Assembly: GCA_963841815.1 (NCBI GenBank)
Contig: CAWJEE010000016.1
Location: 154,819 to 218,818, forward strand
Length of the DNA stretch: 64,000 nt
Reading direction: 5' to 3'
Origin: JAOUJD01 sp963841815
Lineage (GTDB): Bacteria > Pseudomonadota > Gammaproteobacteria > Burkholderiales > Burkholderiaceae_F
The notes under the pieces were generated by a model that saw only the letters and a program-made list of their open reading frames with translations, ran no database searches and was not told where the DNA came from. Shown piece after piece: positions 20,631 through 29,059 of this stretch. The translations under genes were made by a program, and so were the position numbers. Every line of letters begins with the position of its first letter. Within the stretch, counting starts at the first letter, position 1.

Positions 20631-21233
20631 TCACGGCGTCGGCATCTCCGTGACGCCGCGGTGCTGCCGGCAGCGCGCGAGCCACGCCGAGACGGCGGGA
20701 TAGCGGGCGAGGTCGAAGCCGCCGTCGGTGGCCTTGTGCGTGTAGGCGAACAACGCGAGGTCGGCGACCGTCAGCGCGTTCCCGGCGAAGTAGTCGTGTG
20801 CGGCCAGATGCCGCTCCATCACGCCGAGGGCGGCGTCGCCCCGCTTCGTGAGCTCCGGCAGCCGCGGGTCGTCGTTGCGCTTCAGGAAACACCGGATGAA
20901 GCGGGCGACCGCGATCGCCGGTTCGTGGCTGTACTGCTCGAAGAACATCCACTGCAGCACGCGGGCGCGCGTGAGGCGGTCATCCGGCACGAGCGTCGTG
21001 CCCTCGCCGAGGTACCAGAGGATCGCGTTGGACTCTGGCAGGAACGTGACGCGGTCGATGGCCAGCACCGGCACCTTGCCGTTGGGGTTCATCGCGAGGA
21101 ATTCCGGCGTCCGCGACTCGCCCTTCAGCACGTCGATCTCGCGCCACTCGTACGGCGCGCCGAGGATGTCGAGCGCCATGCGGACCTTGTGGCAGTTGCC
21201 CGAGGCGGCCGTGCCGTGGACGGTGTATGGCAT
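20631..21233 (-). CDS. glutathione S-transferase family protein
   Basis: 200 aa: N-terminal thioredoxin-fold domain (SGNCHKVRMALDILG, PNGKVPVLAID with the cis-Pro before V, and FLPESNAILWYL with the Glu-Ser glutathione contact), then an all-helical domain with the N-capping motif NALTVADLALFAY. Length and motifs fit soluble bacterial GSTs. Residues near the N-terminus (TAASGNCHK) suggest a Ser or Cys catalytic type rather than Tyr. It is transcribed divergently from the riboswitch-metX unit; only about 75 bp separate its start from the SAM-II element. Substrate unknown. Confidence 0.88.
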   Translation of the reverse strand: MPYTVHGTAASGNCHKVRMALDILGAPYEWREIDVLKGESRTPEFLAMNPNGKVPVLAIDRVTFLPESNAILWYLGEGTTLVPDDRLTRARVLQWMFFEQYSHEPAIAVARFIRCFLKRNDDPRLPELTKRGDAALGVMERHLAAHDYFAGNALTVADLALFAYTHKATDGGFDLARYPAVSAWLARCRQHRGVTEMPTP

Positions 21234-21308
21234 CGCAGACTCTTCCGGGAGGCGGGCGGGCGCGGAAGCGCGAGTTTGACACCGCTTGCCCGAACCTCTA
21301 CTTTTCGC

Positions 21309-21376
21309 TCTTGCGCCGATTTGCCGACTCGCTTGCGGGCGCGTGAGGGTCCCCTCCGAAAACCGCTAAAGAGGTC
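21309..21376 (+). promoter_or_regulatory. SAM-II riboswitch candidate upstream of metX
   Basis: The order of conserved blocks matches SAM-II. P1 stem GCGCC (21313-21317) pairs with GGCGC (21338-21342). The P1 loop begins GATTTGCCG. The block GCGTGA follows P1 (21341-21346), and the hallmark GCTAAAGAGG lies at 21365-21374. Pseudoknot pairings are available: GCGG (21335-21338) with CCGC (21363-21366), and CC of the loop with the GG of GAGG. An extra small hairpin GAGGG/CCCTC (21345-21356) sits in the variable linker. SAM-II binds S-adenosylmethionine and represses methionine genes; metX directly downstream is the classical target. The call is by eye; a covariance-model score was not available. 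Confidence 0.78.
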
Positions 21377-21397
21377 AAGCAGCGTTGCTGCGACGGA

Positions 21398-21430
21398 CCC
21401 GAGCCGGCCTCTGCGCCTCTCGGGTTTTTT
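21398..21430 (+). terminator. intrinsic terminator in the metX leader
   Basis: CCCGAG (21398-21403) pairs with CTCGGG (21419-21424) around a 15-nt loop, followed at once by six T (21425-21430), seven bases before the metX ATG. A terminator in a leader, immediately after the riboswitch, implies transcription attenuation. AGAGG from the riboswitch 3' end (21370-21374) is complementary to CCTCT (21416-21420) in the terminator, so an antiterminator pairing is possible when SAM is absent. Confidence 0.75.
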
Positions 21431-21437
21431 ATTGGAC

Positions 21438-22589
21438 ATGCTGAAGTCGGGTTCCGTCGGTGTCGTGACGCCGCAGTCGCTCCGGTTCGATGCGCCGCTT
21501 GCGCTGTCGAGCGGGGCGTCGGTGGACGGCTACGAGTTGACGGTCGAGACCTATGGCCAGTTGAACGCCGACCGCAGCAACGCGGTGCTCGTCTGCCACG
21601 CGCTGAATGCCTCGCACCACGTCGCGGGGATCGCGGCCGACGACCCGACGAACGTTGGCTGGTGGGACAACATGGTCGGTCCCGGCAAGCCGGTCGACAC
21701 CAACCGCTTCTTCGTGGTCGGCGTCAACAACCTCGGCTCGTGCTTCGGCTCGACCGGGCCGATGTCGATCAACCCGGCGACCGGCAAGCCGTACGGCGCC
21801 AGCTTTCCGGTCGTGACCGTGGAGGATTGGGTCAACGCGCAGGCGCGCCTCGCCGACGTGCTCGGCGTCGAGCGGTGGGCGGCGGTGATGGGCGGCTCGC
21901 TCGGCGGCATGCAGGCGCTGTCGTGGGCCATCCAGTATCCGGAGCGTCTTGCGCACTGCGTGGCGATCGCGTCGGCCCCCAAGCTGTCGGCGCAGAACAT
22001 CGCGTTCAACGAGGTCGCGCGCACGGCAATCCGCTCCGACCCCGAATTCCACGGCGGCGACTACTACGCGCACGGCGTCGTGCCGAGGCGCGGGTTGCGG
22101 GTGGCCCGGATGATCGGCCACATCACCTATCTCTCCGGCGCCGACATGGCCGAGAAGTTCGGTCGCGCGCTGCGCGATCGCGAGGTCGGCGACGAGTACC
22201 GCTTCCACTACGACATCGAGTTCGAGGTCGAGAGCTACCTGCGCTACCAGGGTGACAAGTTCGCCGAGTACTTCGACGCCAACACGTATCTGCTGATCAC
22301 GCGCGCGCTCGACTACTTCGACCCGGCGCGGGTGACGGGCGGCGACCTCGTCGCCGCGATGCACCCGGCGAGCGCGAAGTTCCTGATCGCCGCGTTCACG
22401 ACCGACTGGCGCTTCCCGCCCGAGCGGTCGCGGGAGATCGTGGAGGCGCTCATCGCCACCGGGCGCGACGTCTCGTACGCCGAGATCGACGCGCCGCACG
22501 GCCACGACGCCTTCCTGCTCGATGATCCACGCTATCAGCGGTTGATGCGCAATTACTTCGAGACGATCGCCGAAGAGGTGCACGCATGA
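21438..22589 (+). CDS. metX: homoserine O-acyltransferase (acetyl- or succinyl-)
   Basis: 383 aa alpha/beta hydrolase-fold transferase that activates homoserine for methionine synthesis. Motifs: VLVCHALNASHHVAG, NNLGSCFGSTGP, the nucleophile elbow MGGSLGGMQAL (Ser at about 154), the acid in AFTTDWRFPPERSREI and the His in DAPHGHDAFLL. Acetyl versus succinyl donor cannot be read by eye; many proteobacterial MetX enzymes use succinyl-CoA. ATG at 21438 is chosen because the riboswitch and terminator end just before it; TTG at 21432 in the same frame is a less likely start. It overlaps metW by four bases. Confidence 0.94.
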   Translation: MLKSGSVGVVTPQSLRFDAPLALSSGASVDGYELTVETYGQLNADRSNAVLVCHALNASHHVAGIAADDPTNVGWWDNMVGPGKPVDTNRFFVVGVNNLGSCFGSTGPMSINPATGKPYGASFPVVTVEDWVNAQARLADVLGVERWAAVMGGSLGGMQALSWAIQYPERLAHCVAIASAPKLSAQNIAFNEVARTAIRSDPEFHGGDYYAHGVVPRRGLRVARMIGHITYLSGADMAEKFGRALRDREVGDEYRFHYDIEFEVESYLRYQGDKFAEYFDANTYLLITRALDYFDPARVTGGDLVAAMHPASAKFLIAAFTTDWRFPPERSREIVEALIATGRDVSYAEIDAPHGHDAFLLDDPRYQRLMRNYFETIAEEVHA

Positions 22590-23170
22590 CATTGCGTGCC
22601 GACCTCGCCCAGATCGCCGACTGGATCACGCCAGGCAGCCGCGTGCTCGACCTGGGGTGCGGCGACGGCACGCTGCTCGCGTACCTGCGCGACGCCAAGG
22701 ACTGCCGCGGCTACGGCGTCGAACTGAACGACGAGCACGTGGCGCACTGCGTGCGCGCGCGCATCAACGTCGTGCAGCAGAACCTCGACGCTGGCCTGCG
22801 GATGTTCGACGACGACATGTTCGACACGGTCGTGTTGTCGCAGACGCTGCAGGCCATGCACAACGCCGAAGGGCTGTTGCGCGAGATGGCGCGGGTCGGC
22901 CGCGAAGGCGTCGTCAGCTTCCCGAACTTCGGGCACTGGAAGCACGCGGTGTCGCTGCTGGCCGGCCGCATGCCGGTGACGAAGCACATTCCATATCAGT
23001 GGTACGACACGCCGAACATCCACCTGTGCACGCTGAAGGATTTCGAGATCCTGGCGTCGAAGGTCGGGCTGACGATCACGGCGCGCTCCGTGCTCGCCGA
23101 AGGCAAACCGGTCAACGTGCTGCCCGGCCTGCGCGCGACGTTGGCCGTCTACTGCTTCGAGACCCGCTGA
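22586..23170 (+). CDS. metW: methionine biosynthesis protein MetW
   Basis: 194 aa with an N-terminal SAM-dependent methyltransferase-like fold (VLDLGCGDGTLLAYL, motif I) and MetW-specific blocks: VVLSQTLQAMHN, VSFPNFGHWKHAVSLLAGRM, PYQWYDTPNIHLCTLKDF. It overlaps metX as ATGA. MetW is known as a partner of MetX in Proteobacteria and is reported to aid homoserine acylation, so the pair should be under the same riboswitch. No catalytic methyl transfer has to be assumed. Confidence 0.94.
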   Translation: MTLRADLAQIADWITPGSRVLDLGCGDGTLLAYLRDAKDCRGYGVELNDEHVAHCVRARINVVQQNLDAGLRMFDDDMFDTVVLSQTLQAMHNAEGLLREMARVGREGVVSFPNFGHWKHAVSLLAGRMPVTKHIPYQWYDTPNIHLCTLKDFEILASKVGLTITARSVLAEGKPVNVLPGLRATLAVYCFETR

Positions 23171-23249
23171 CCCTTGCCGCGCGCCCGGTTCGCGCGTCTA
23201 CTCGCGGCTGGCTCCCGGCCCCGTGGCCGTCCCCTTCCGTGAGGTCATC

Positions 23250-23759
23250 GTGAGCGAAGAACTGCGCCGCAAGCTGATCCGCAATTTCGACGAAGTCGAA
23301 TTCGAGACCGCGGACCGCACACCCCTGTACGACGGCGGCCGCTGTGCCGGCCTGATCGGGCCGCGCGAGGGCCTGCCGGGACGCAAGATCGGCTGCGGCA
23401 TCGACGTCGTGCCGCCCGGCAAGCGGGCCTGTCCGTATCACTTCCACTACGCGCAGGAAGAGGTGTTCATCGTGCTCGAGGGCGAGGGCACGCTGCGCGT
23501 GGGGGGCGAGATGGTCCCGATCCGCCGCGGCGACGTGATCTCGATTCCGCCCGGTCCCGAGTACCCGCACCACATCATCAACACGTCGGACGCGCCGCTG
23601 AAGTACCTTTCGCTGAGCACGCGCGAGTTCCCGGAGGTCTGCGAGTACCCGGACTCCGGCAAGTACATGGCATATACGAGCCAGGACGGACCGCTGCTTC
23701 AGCGCGGGAAGCTGCACCGCGCCGACAGCGCGCTCGACTATTGGGACGGCGAAGACTGA
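23250..23759 (+). CDS. cupin-domain protein
   Basis: GTG at 23250 has GAGG five bases upstream and is preferred to the GTG at 23223, which has none. The 169-aa product contains one cupin barrel: cupin motif 1 YHFHYAQEEVFIVLEGEGTL (metal-binding His, His, Glu) and motif 2 GDVISIPPGPEYPHHIIN (distal His). The C-terminus (PDSGKYMAYTSQDGPLLQRG) is seen in single-domain cupins of sugar- or small-molecule-related function. The specific role is unknown. The 3' end overlaps that of the convergent ampG by 22 bases. Confidence 0.82.
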   Translation: MSEELRRKLIRNFDEVEFETADRTPLYDGGRCAGLIGPREGLPGRKIGCGIDVVPPGKRACPYHFHYAQEEVFIVLEGEGTLRVGGEMVPIRRGDVISIPPGPEYPHHIINTSDAPLKYLSLSTREFPEVCEYPDSGKYMAYTSQDGPLLQRGKLHRADSALDYWDGED

Positions 23760-25177
23760 GGGGCGTCGGCGCGCGGCTGCACGTGCACGCGGCTCGCCAG
23801 CCACACGAGGAGCACCACCGGAACGCCGAGCAGGGCGGTGGCGTAGAAGAACGCCGGGTAGCCGAAGGCGTCGACGAACACGCCCGAGAAGCCGGCCACG
23901 AACTTCGGCAACAGCAGCATCACCGACGAGAACAGCGCGTACTGGGTGGCCGAGTAGCGGACGTTGGTCAGGCTCGACAGGTAGGCGATGAACGCCGCCG
24001 ACGCGATGCCGGCCGACAGGTTGTCGGCGGAAATCGTGAAGATCAGGCCGGTGAGGTCGTGGCCGCGCGACGCGAGCCACGCGAACAGCAGGTTCGACGC
24101 CGCCGACAGCACGGCGCCGAGCATCAGGATCCGGGTCACGCCGAAGCGCAGCGCAAGAACGCCGCCGATGAAGGCGCCCACCAGCGTCATCACCACGCCA
24201 TACAGCTTCGACACGGCGGCGACTTCGTCCTTCGTGAAGCCCATGTCCACGTAGAACGGGTTCGCCATGATGCCCATCACGACGTCGGAGATGCGATACA
24301 TCGCGATCAGCGCCAGCAGCAGCAGCGCGTGCCAGCGGTAGCGCTCGATGAAGTCCGCGAAGGGGCCGACGACGGCCGTGCGGACCCAGGCGATCACCGC
24401 GGCCGCGCGCGGACCCAGGCCGCGCTCGGCGACCAGGCGCTGCGCGAGGGCGCGTTCGTCACCGTCGTCGAGCGCGCGGCCCGCGCTGGGAGCCGGCTCC
24501 GGCGAGAGCAGCACCGTTGCGACGCCGACCAGCATGGAGGCGGCCATCGCGAAGTAGGCCGTCGTCCACGCCGACGCGCTGTAGCCCGCCGCGTCGCCGC
24601 CGGCCGAACGCGCGGCGATCCACAGCACGCCCGCGCCGGCCCAGATCATCGCGATCCGATAGCCGGTCTGGTACGTTGCCGCGAGCGCCGCCTGTTTTTC
24701 CACCTGCGCCGACTCGATGCGGTACGCGTCGAGCGCGATGTCCTGCGTGGCGGACGAGAAGGCGACCAGCAGCGCGAACCCGATCAGCCCGTCGAGGCCG
24801 TTGCGCGGGTCGGCGAGCGCCATGCCGATGAGACCGGCGATCACGCCCGCCTGCGCGAGCAGCAGCCAGCCGCGACGGCGGCCCAGCGCGCGTGTCAGGC
24901 CGGGCAGCGGAAGCCGATCGACGAGCGGGGCCCACGCCCACTTGACGCCGTAGGCGAGGCCGACCCAGCTCAGGTAACCGATGGTGGTGCGGTCGATGCC
25001 CGCTTCACGCAGCCGGAACGAAAGCGTGCCTAGCACCAGCAGCAGCGGCAGGCCCGCGCCGAACCCGAGGAAGAACATCCGCAGCGACGCCGGCTCCAGG
25101 TAGACCCGGACCGCATCGCTCCAGCGGCGCACGGGCCCTGCCGCGCCGGTCGTGCCGGTCGTACCGATCTCCGCCAT
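23738..25177 (-). CDS. ampG: AmpG-family muropeptide permease
   Basis: 479 aa with about 12-14 hydrophobic segments. AmpG marks are near the start (LRMFFLGFGAGLPLLLVLGT, LSFRLREAGI, GLAYGVKWAWAPLVDRLPLP) and in FSSATQDIALDAYRIE, a strongly conserved AmpG/PAT motif. The family imports GlcNAc-1,6-anhydro-MurNAc peptides for cell-wall recycling, driven by the proton gradient. No ampD or ampR is nearby. The stop lies inside the cupin gene on the opposite strand. Confidence 0.92.
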   Translation of the reverse strand: MAEIGTTGTTGAAGPVRRWSDAVRVYLEPASLRMFFLGFGAGLPLLLVLGTLSFRLREAGIDRTTIGYLSWVGLAYGVKWAWAPLVDRLPLPGLTRALGRRRGWLLLAQAGVIAGLIGMALADPRNGLDGLIGFALLVAFSSATQDIALDAYRIESAQVEKQAALAATYQTGYRIAMIWAGAGVLWIAARSAGGDAAGYSASAWTTAYFAMAASMLVGVATVLLSPEPAPSAGRALDDGDERALAQRLVAERGLGPRAAAVIAWVRTAVVGPFADFIERYRWHALLLLALIAMYRISDVVMGIMANPFYVDMGFTKDEVAAVSKLYGVVMTLVGAFIGGVLALRFGVTRILMLGAVLSAASNLLFAWLASRGHDLTGLIFTISADNLSAGIASAAFIAYLSSLTNVRYSATQYALFSSVMLLLPKFVAGFSGVFVDAFGYPAFFYATALLGVPVVLLVWLASRVHVQPRADAPQSSPSQ

Positions 25178-25228
25178 GGCGAGCGAGTGTAGTGGCGAAG
25201 TCGCCGGCGACCGCCGGTGCGCGGCGGG

Positions 25229-26560
25229 TCAGTCCGTTCCTGCGACTTGCCCGGCGCGCCGGCTCAGCACGCCGCGCACGTACGTCGTGTGGGTGCGCAG
25301 CGTGTAGAGCCGGTCGAGGTATCCCATCGGGACCTTGAGGCTGTTCAGCGTGGTCTCGATCTCGTCGAGCCGGTGCAGTTGCTTCTCGACGAGGGTGCCC
25401 CGCTCGGTCGCGTGCTCGAGCCGCTTGAGTTCGCGGTACCAGTGATCGAGGCGCCCGCGCATGCGCCAGTCGTAGATCTTCGGCAGGTATGCGAACAGCG
25501 GCACCGCGATCGCGGCCAGCGGCACCAGGATGAACAGCGTGCGCTCGAGCCAGATGGCGAGCCAGAACGGCAGCAATCGCCGCAGCAGCCCCGGCCGGTC
25601 CTTGTAGAAGCGCTCGGCATCGGTCGACAGCGGCAACGACGGATCCAGCGGCGCCGGGAAGACGTTGGCTGCATGGAGCAGCGTGGGGCCGCCGTGGACC
25701 TTCGTCGCCGCCGAAAGCAGCAGCTCGGTGGCCACGGGATGCAGCTCGTCCCGCGCCACGAGGTTCGCGGTCAGCGCCACCAGCGTGACGGTCTGCGGCG
25801 GCAGGTTGCGCTGCAAGTCGACCACGCCCTCGGGAAGCACGAGCTTGTGGAGGAACGGCATGCGCCGGACGTACGCATCGGCGTGGCGCATGTCCATCAG
25901 CCGCACGCCTGGCGTGGCCAGCAGCTTCGCCACGGCCGGGCCGTCGACCGCCGAGACGAAGAACGCGGCGCCGACGGCGCCGCTCGCGAGGGCCTCGGCG
26001 GCGGCGAGCCCGCCGACTTCGACCAGTTCGGTCGGAGGCTGATCGAGTCCCGACGATTGCGCGAGCGTCCTGCCCAGTTCCGCCGTGCCGCTGCCCGGCG
26101 CCCCGATCGCGATCGTCTTTCCCGCCAGTTCGGCGCCGCGCTCGAGGACCCGCGGGTCCCGGTAGAACACCCAGACGGGTTCGTAGAACACGCTGCCGAG
26201 CGTGACCAGGCCCGGCTCCGCCTCACGGGCCAGCCCGCTTTGCACCAGCGCGACGTCGACGTCGTCGACGTGACCACGGAGCCGCTCGAGATTTTCCTGC
26301 GCGCCCTTCGACGGCTTCAGCACGAGCTCCATGCCTTGTTCGGCGAGGATGGCCTTGTAGCGCAGGGCGTACGCGTGATACGCGCCGTCGGGCGAGCCGG
26401 TGCTCATCACGATCTGCCGCGGCGGTGGCGGCGGCGCCAGGTGCCACAGGCCCCACGCGGTCAGCGCGAGCACGACGAGCGCGATCGCGAGCAGCCAGCC
26501 GATGTCGCGCAGGTGCACGTGATCGTGCAGACGGTCATGGAGCGAGGGAGGCGTGGCCAT
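25229..26560 (-). CDS. TAXI-type solute-binding protein with two membrane anchors
   Basis: 443 aa. An N-terminal membrane segment (about residues 20-42, WLLAIALVVLALTAWGLW) is followed by a TAXI TRAP-type periplasmic binding domain (IVMSTGSPDGAYHAYALRYK, then KPSKGAQENLERL, FYEPVWVFYRD, IAIGAPGSGTAELG). The C-terminus has a second membrane segment (about 345-375, LFILVPLAAIAVPLFAYLPK) and a helical tail. Ordinary TAXI proteins are soluble and work with a DctQM-like permease; none is seen here. It follows xthA by 6 bp on the same strand. It may be a membrane-bound ligand sensor rather than a transporter part. Confidence 0.82.
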   Translation of the reverse strand: MATPPSLHDRLHDHVHLRDIGWLLAIALVVLALTAWGLWHLAPPPPPRQIVMSTGSPDGAYHAYALRYKAILAEQGMELVLKPSKGAQENLERLRGHVDDVDVALVQSGLAREAEPGLVTLGSVFYEPVWVFYRDPRVLERGAELAGKTIAIGAPGSGTAELGRTLAQSSGLDQPPTELVEVGGLAAAEALASGAVGAAFFVSAVDGPAVAKLLATPGVRLMDMRHADAYVRRMPFLHKLVLPEGVVDLQRNLPPQTVTLVALTANLVARDELHPVATELLLSAATKVHGGPTLLHAANVFPAPLDPSLPLSTDAERFYKDRPGLLRRLLPFWLAIWLERTLFILVPLAAIAVPLFAYLPKIYDWRMRGRLDHWYRELKRLEHATERGTLVEKQLHRLDEIETTLNSLKVPMGYLDRLYTLRTHTTYVRGVLSRRAGQVAGTD

Positions 26561-26566
26561 GCGCGT

Positions 26567-27343
26567 TCAGAGCCGTCCGGTGTAGTCGATGGTCAGGGGT
26601 GCGTGATCGGAAAAGCGCTTCGTCGTATAGATCTCCGCCCGCCGGGCGCGCGCCGCGATGCCCGGGGTGGCGATCTGGTAGTCGATGCGCCAGCCGACGT
26701 TCTTCGCCCACGCCTGGCCGCGATTGCTCCACCAGGTGTACTGCTCGGGCCGCGGGTCGAGCTGCCGGAACACGTCGACCCAGCCCTGCTCGTCGAAGAC
26801 GCGCGACAGCCACGCGCGCTCCTCCGGGAGGAAGCCCGAGTTCTTCCGGTTGCTCCGCCAGTTCCTGAGGTCGATCTCCTTGTGCGCGATGTTGACGTCG
26901 CCACAGAGCACGACCTCTCGTCCGCTCGACATCAGGCGCGCGAGGTGCGGACGGAACTGGTCGAGGAAGCGGAACTTGGCCGCCTGCCGCTCGGGGCCGG
27001 AAGAACCCGACGGAAAGTAGACGGAGATGACGCTGACGTTGGCGAATTCGGCCTCGATGTACCGGCCCTCGGCGTCGAACTCCGGAGAGCCGAACCCGCA
27101 GTGGACCGACCGCGGCTTCTTCACTGCGTACAGCGCGGTGCCCGAGTAGCCCTTCTTCGCGGCGCAGTGGAAGTGCGAGTGAAACTGCGAGGTGGCCCGC
27201 AGCGCTTCCGGTATGTCGCCTTCATGCGCCTTGACTTCCTGCAGGCAGACGACGTCCGGCTCGACGTGCTTCAGCCAGCGGAAGAGACCCTTGCTGCCGG
27301 CCGAACGGATTCCGTTGGCATTGAGCGTGACGATCCTGAACAT
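26567..27343 (-). CDS. xthA: exodeoxyribonuclease III
   Basis: 258 aa endonuclease/exonuclease/phosphatase fold: MFRIVTLNANGIRSAGSKGL, CLQEVKAHEGDIP (metal Glu), YSGTALYAVKKP, VCLCGDVN-like VVLCGDVNIAHKEIDL, WWSNRGQAWAKNVGWRIDY, and the catalytic Asp-His pair in KRFSDHAPLTIDY. It acts at abasic sites in base-excision repair and degrades 3' ends. ATG 27343 is the family's normal start; upstream codons overlap the pyrE promoter region. It is divergent from pyrE, sharing about 104 bp. Confidence 0.94.
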   Translation of the reverse strand: MFRIVTLNANGIRSAGSKGLFRWLKHVEPDVVCLQEVKAHEGDIPEALRATSQFHSHFHCAAKKGYSGTALYAVKKPRSVHCGFGSPEFDAEGRYIEAEFANVSVISVYFPSGSSGPERQAAKFRFLDQFRPHLARLMSSGREVVLCGDVNIAHKEIDLRNWRSNRKNSGFLPEERAWLSRVFDEQGWVDVFRQLDPRPEQYTWWSNRGQAWAKNVGWRIDYQIATPGIAARARRAEIYTTKRFSDHAPLTIDYTGRL

Positions 27344-27447
27344 GCAACAAGATGAGCCGAAAAAGGTGGGGAATTGTGCAACCTTTCGGAGATCGTTGCG
27401 GCAAAATCGCGCCGAAACCGGAAGGGGCGACCCGCCCCTGATCGATC

Positions 27448-28125
27448 GTGGACGCACTTCAACAGCAATTCATCGAGTTCGCGCTGCAGTCCGGCGTACT
27501 GAAGTTCGGCGAGTTCAGGACCAAGGCCGGGCGTTTGTCGCCGTACTTCTTCAACGCCGGGCTGTTCAACCGCGGGGCAACGCTGGGGCAACTCGCCCGC
27601 TTCTACGCGCGGACGCTGCTCGCGGCGCGGGACGCGGGACGGGTGCAGTTCGACATGCTGTTCGGCCCGGCCTACAAGGGCATCACGCTGGCCTCGGCCA
27701 CCGCGGTGGCGCTCGCCGATCTCGGCGCGGACGTGCCTTTCGCGTTCAACCGCAAGGAGGCCAAGGACCACGGCGAAGGCGGCGTCATCGTCGGCAGCCC
27801 GCTCGCCGGCCGGGTGGTCATCGTCGACGACGTGATCACGGCCGGAACATCCGTGCGCGAGTCCGTGGAACTCATCCGGGCCGCGGGGGCGACCCCGGCC
27901 GGCGTGCTGATCGCTCTGGACCGCATGGAACGGTCCGGGGCCGACGACGCCTTGTCGGCCGAATCCGCGGTCCAGAGCGTTGAATCCACATATGAAATGC
28001 CGGTTCTGGCGATCGCGGACCTGAATGACCTGCTTCGCTTCCTCAATTCGGAGTCTTCGTTCGCGGCGGCTGCACGATCATTTCTGCCTGCCGTTGAAAG
28101 GTATCGGGAGCGGTATGGGGCATGA
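27448..28125 (+). CDS. pyrE: orotate phosphoribosyltransferase
   Basis: 225 aa from GTG 27448. PRPP-binding loop VVIVDDVITAGTSVRESVEL and the N-terminal substrate region LKFGEFRTKAGRLSPYFFNAG are diagnostic; the catalytic-loop FNRKEAKDHGEGG precedes. It makes orotidine 5'-phosphate in pyrimidine synthesis. A perfect GGGGCG/CGCCCC hairpin (27424-27438) ends nine bases upstream of the start and may influence ribosome access. The stop is inside the next gene (overlap 11 bases), so the two are coupled. Confidence 0.95.
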   Translation: MDALQQQFIEFALQSGVLKFGEFRTKAGRLSPYFFNAGLFNRGATLGQLARFYARTLLAARDAGRVQFDMLFGPAYKGITLASATAVALADLGADVPFAFNRKEAKDHGEGGVIVGSPLAGRVVIVDDVITAGTSVRESVELIRAAGATPAGVLIALDRMERSGADDALSAESAVQSVESTYEMPVLAIADLNDLLRFLNSESSFAAAARSFLPAVERYRERYGA

Positions 28126-28780
28126 GCTGATGGCGAGGGAAAGGACCCGGGGACGGGTGGTCCTCCCGGCTGCCTTCGCCTTCCTTCTCTTGGTTTCAGC
28201 GTCCGCCGGCGCGCAGACCATGTACAGCTGCGTGGCGAATGGCCGGACCTACAGCGGCGATCGCCCGCCGCCCGAATGCGCGAACAGCGATATCCGGGAA
28301 CTGAACCGCGACGGCTCGCTGCGCCGGGTGATCGCGCGCCCGTTGACGCCGGAAGAGCAGAAGGCGCGCGCGATCGAGGCAAAGAGGAAGGCCGACGAAG
28401 AGGAAAGGGCGCTGGCGCAGCGCCGGCGCGACCGGTCGCTGCTCGAGGCCTATGCCAGCGAGCAGGAGATCGACGTGGCCCGGACCAAGGCGCTGATTTC
28501 GAGCAACGAGGTCGTGAAGCGTTCTCAACTCCGGCTGGAGCGGATGGCCGATGAGCGCAAGCGGCTCGAGGAAGAGACCGAGTTCTACAAGAAGCGCGAA
28601 ACGCCCGAGACGATCAAGCGCGCGCTGGCCAACAACGAACAGGAGCGCGCGGCCGAGCTGAAGATCATCAAGGACGCCCAGGGCGAGATGCAGCGGATCA
28701 ACGACCGCTTCGACGCCGACAAGAAGCGCTTCCGCGAACTCGTGTCCCAGGGCTCCCAGCCGGCGCAGCGCACGTATTGA
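28115..28780 (+). CDS. exported DUF4124-like protein with coiled coil
   Basis: ATG 28115 follows a GGGAG site and overlaps pyrE; ATG 28130 is an alternative. The signal peptide ends about ASAGAQT (VVLPAAFAFLLLVSASAGAQ). Then comes a short DUF4124-like segment, MYSCVANGRTYSGDRPPPEC, with two cysteines, and a charged helix from about residue 80 to the end (KARAIEAKRKADEEERALAQ, RLERMADERKRLEEETEFY) that should form a long periplasmic coiled coil. DUF4124 proteins are common in Beta- and Gammaproteobacteria with no settled function. Confidence 0.8.
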   Translation: MGHELMARERTRGRVVLPAAFAFLLLVSASAGAQTMYSCVANGRTYSGDRPPPECANSDIRELNRDGSLRRVIARPLTPEEQKARAIEAKRKADEEERALAQRRRDRSLLEAYASEQEIDVARTKALISSNEVVKRSQLRLERMADERKRLEEETEFYKKRETPETIKRALANNEQERAAELKIIKDAQGEMQRINDRFDADKKRFRELVSQGSQPAQRTY

Positions 28781-29059
28781 GCCGTCGACGCGGCGCACGC
28801 CGCGGCGGCGCACGGTCGGACTTCACTCGGGCTGCGTTGCGGAGCCCTCGTTCGAGGCCAGCGCAGTTCTCTCTTCTCGTCAGTCACGGGTGCTTGGTAG
28901 GTTGCTTCACGTACCGCGCGCCCGGCAACGCTGACTTCTCGCAAGAATCCGTCGGGCGGACCGTCCGCTCATCGGACTAACCCTCGCGCGGCATCGATCC
29001 GTCTTCCTGGAATGGAAAACTCTCCCACACTCGGGAATCGATGTGCAGGAGGTTCAGCG

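Noticed and set aside
25217..27355. A 712-codon plus-strand open frame opposite the TAXI and xthA genes
   Set aside because: It is antisense to two proteins with clear domains, its translation is dominated by R, A, H, Q and V typical of high-GC shadow frames, and it has no ribosome site or family motif.
27424..27438. GGGGCG/CGCCCC hairpin upstream of pyrE as an intrinsic terminator or attenuator
   Set aside because: There is no T-run and no leader peptide frame; it may affect ribosome access but cannot be called a terminator.
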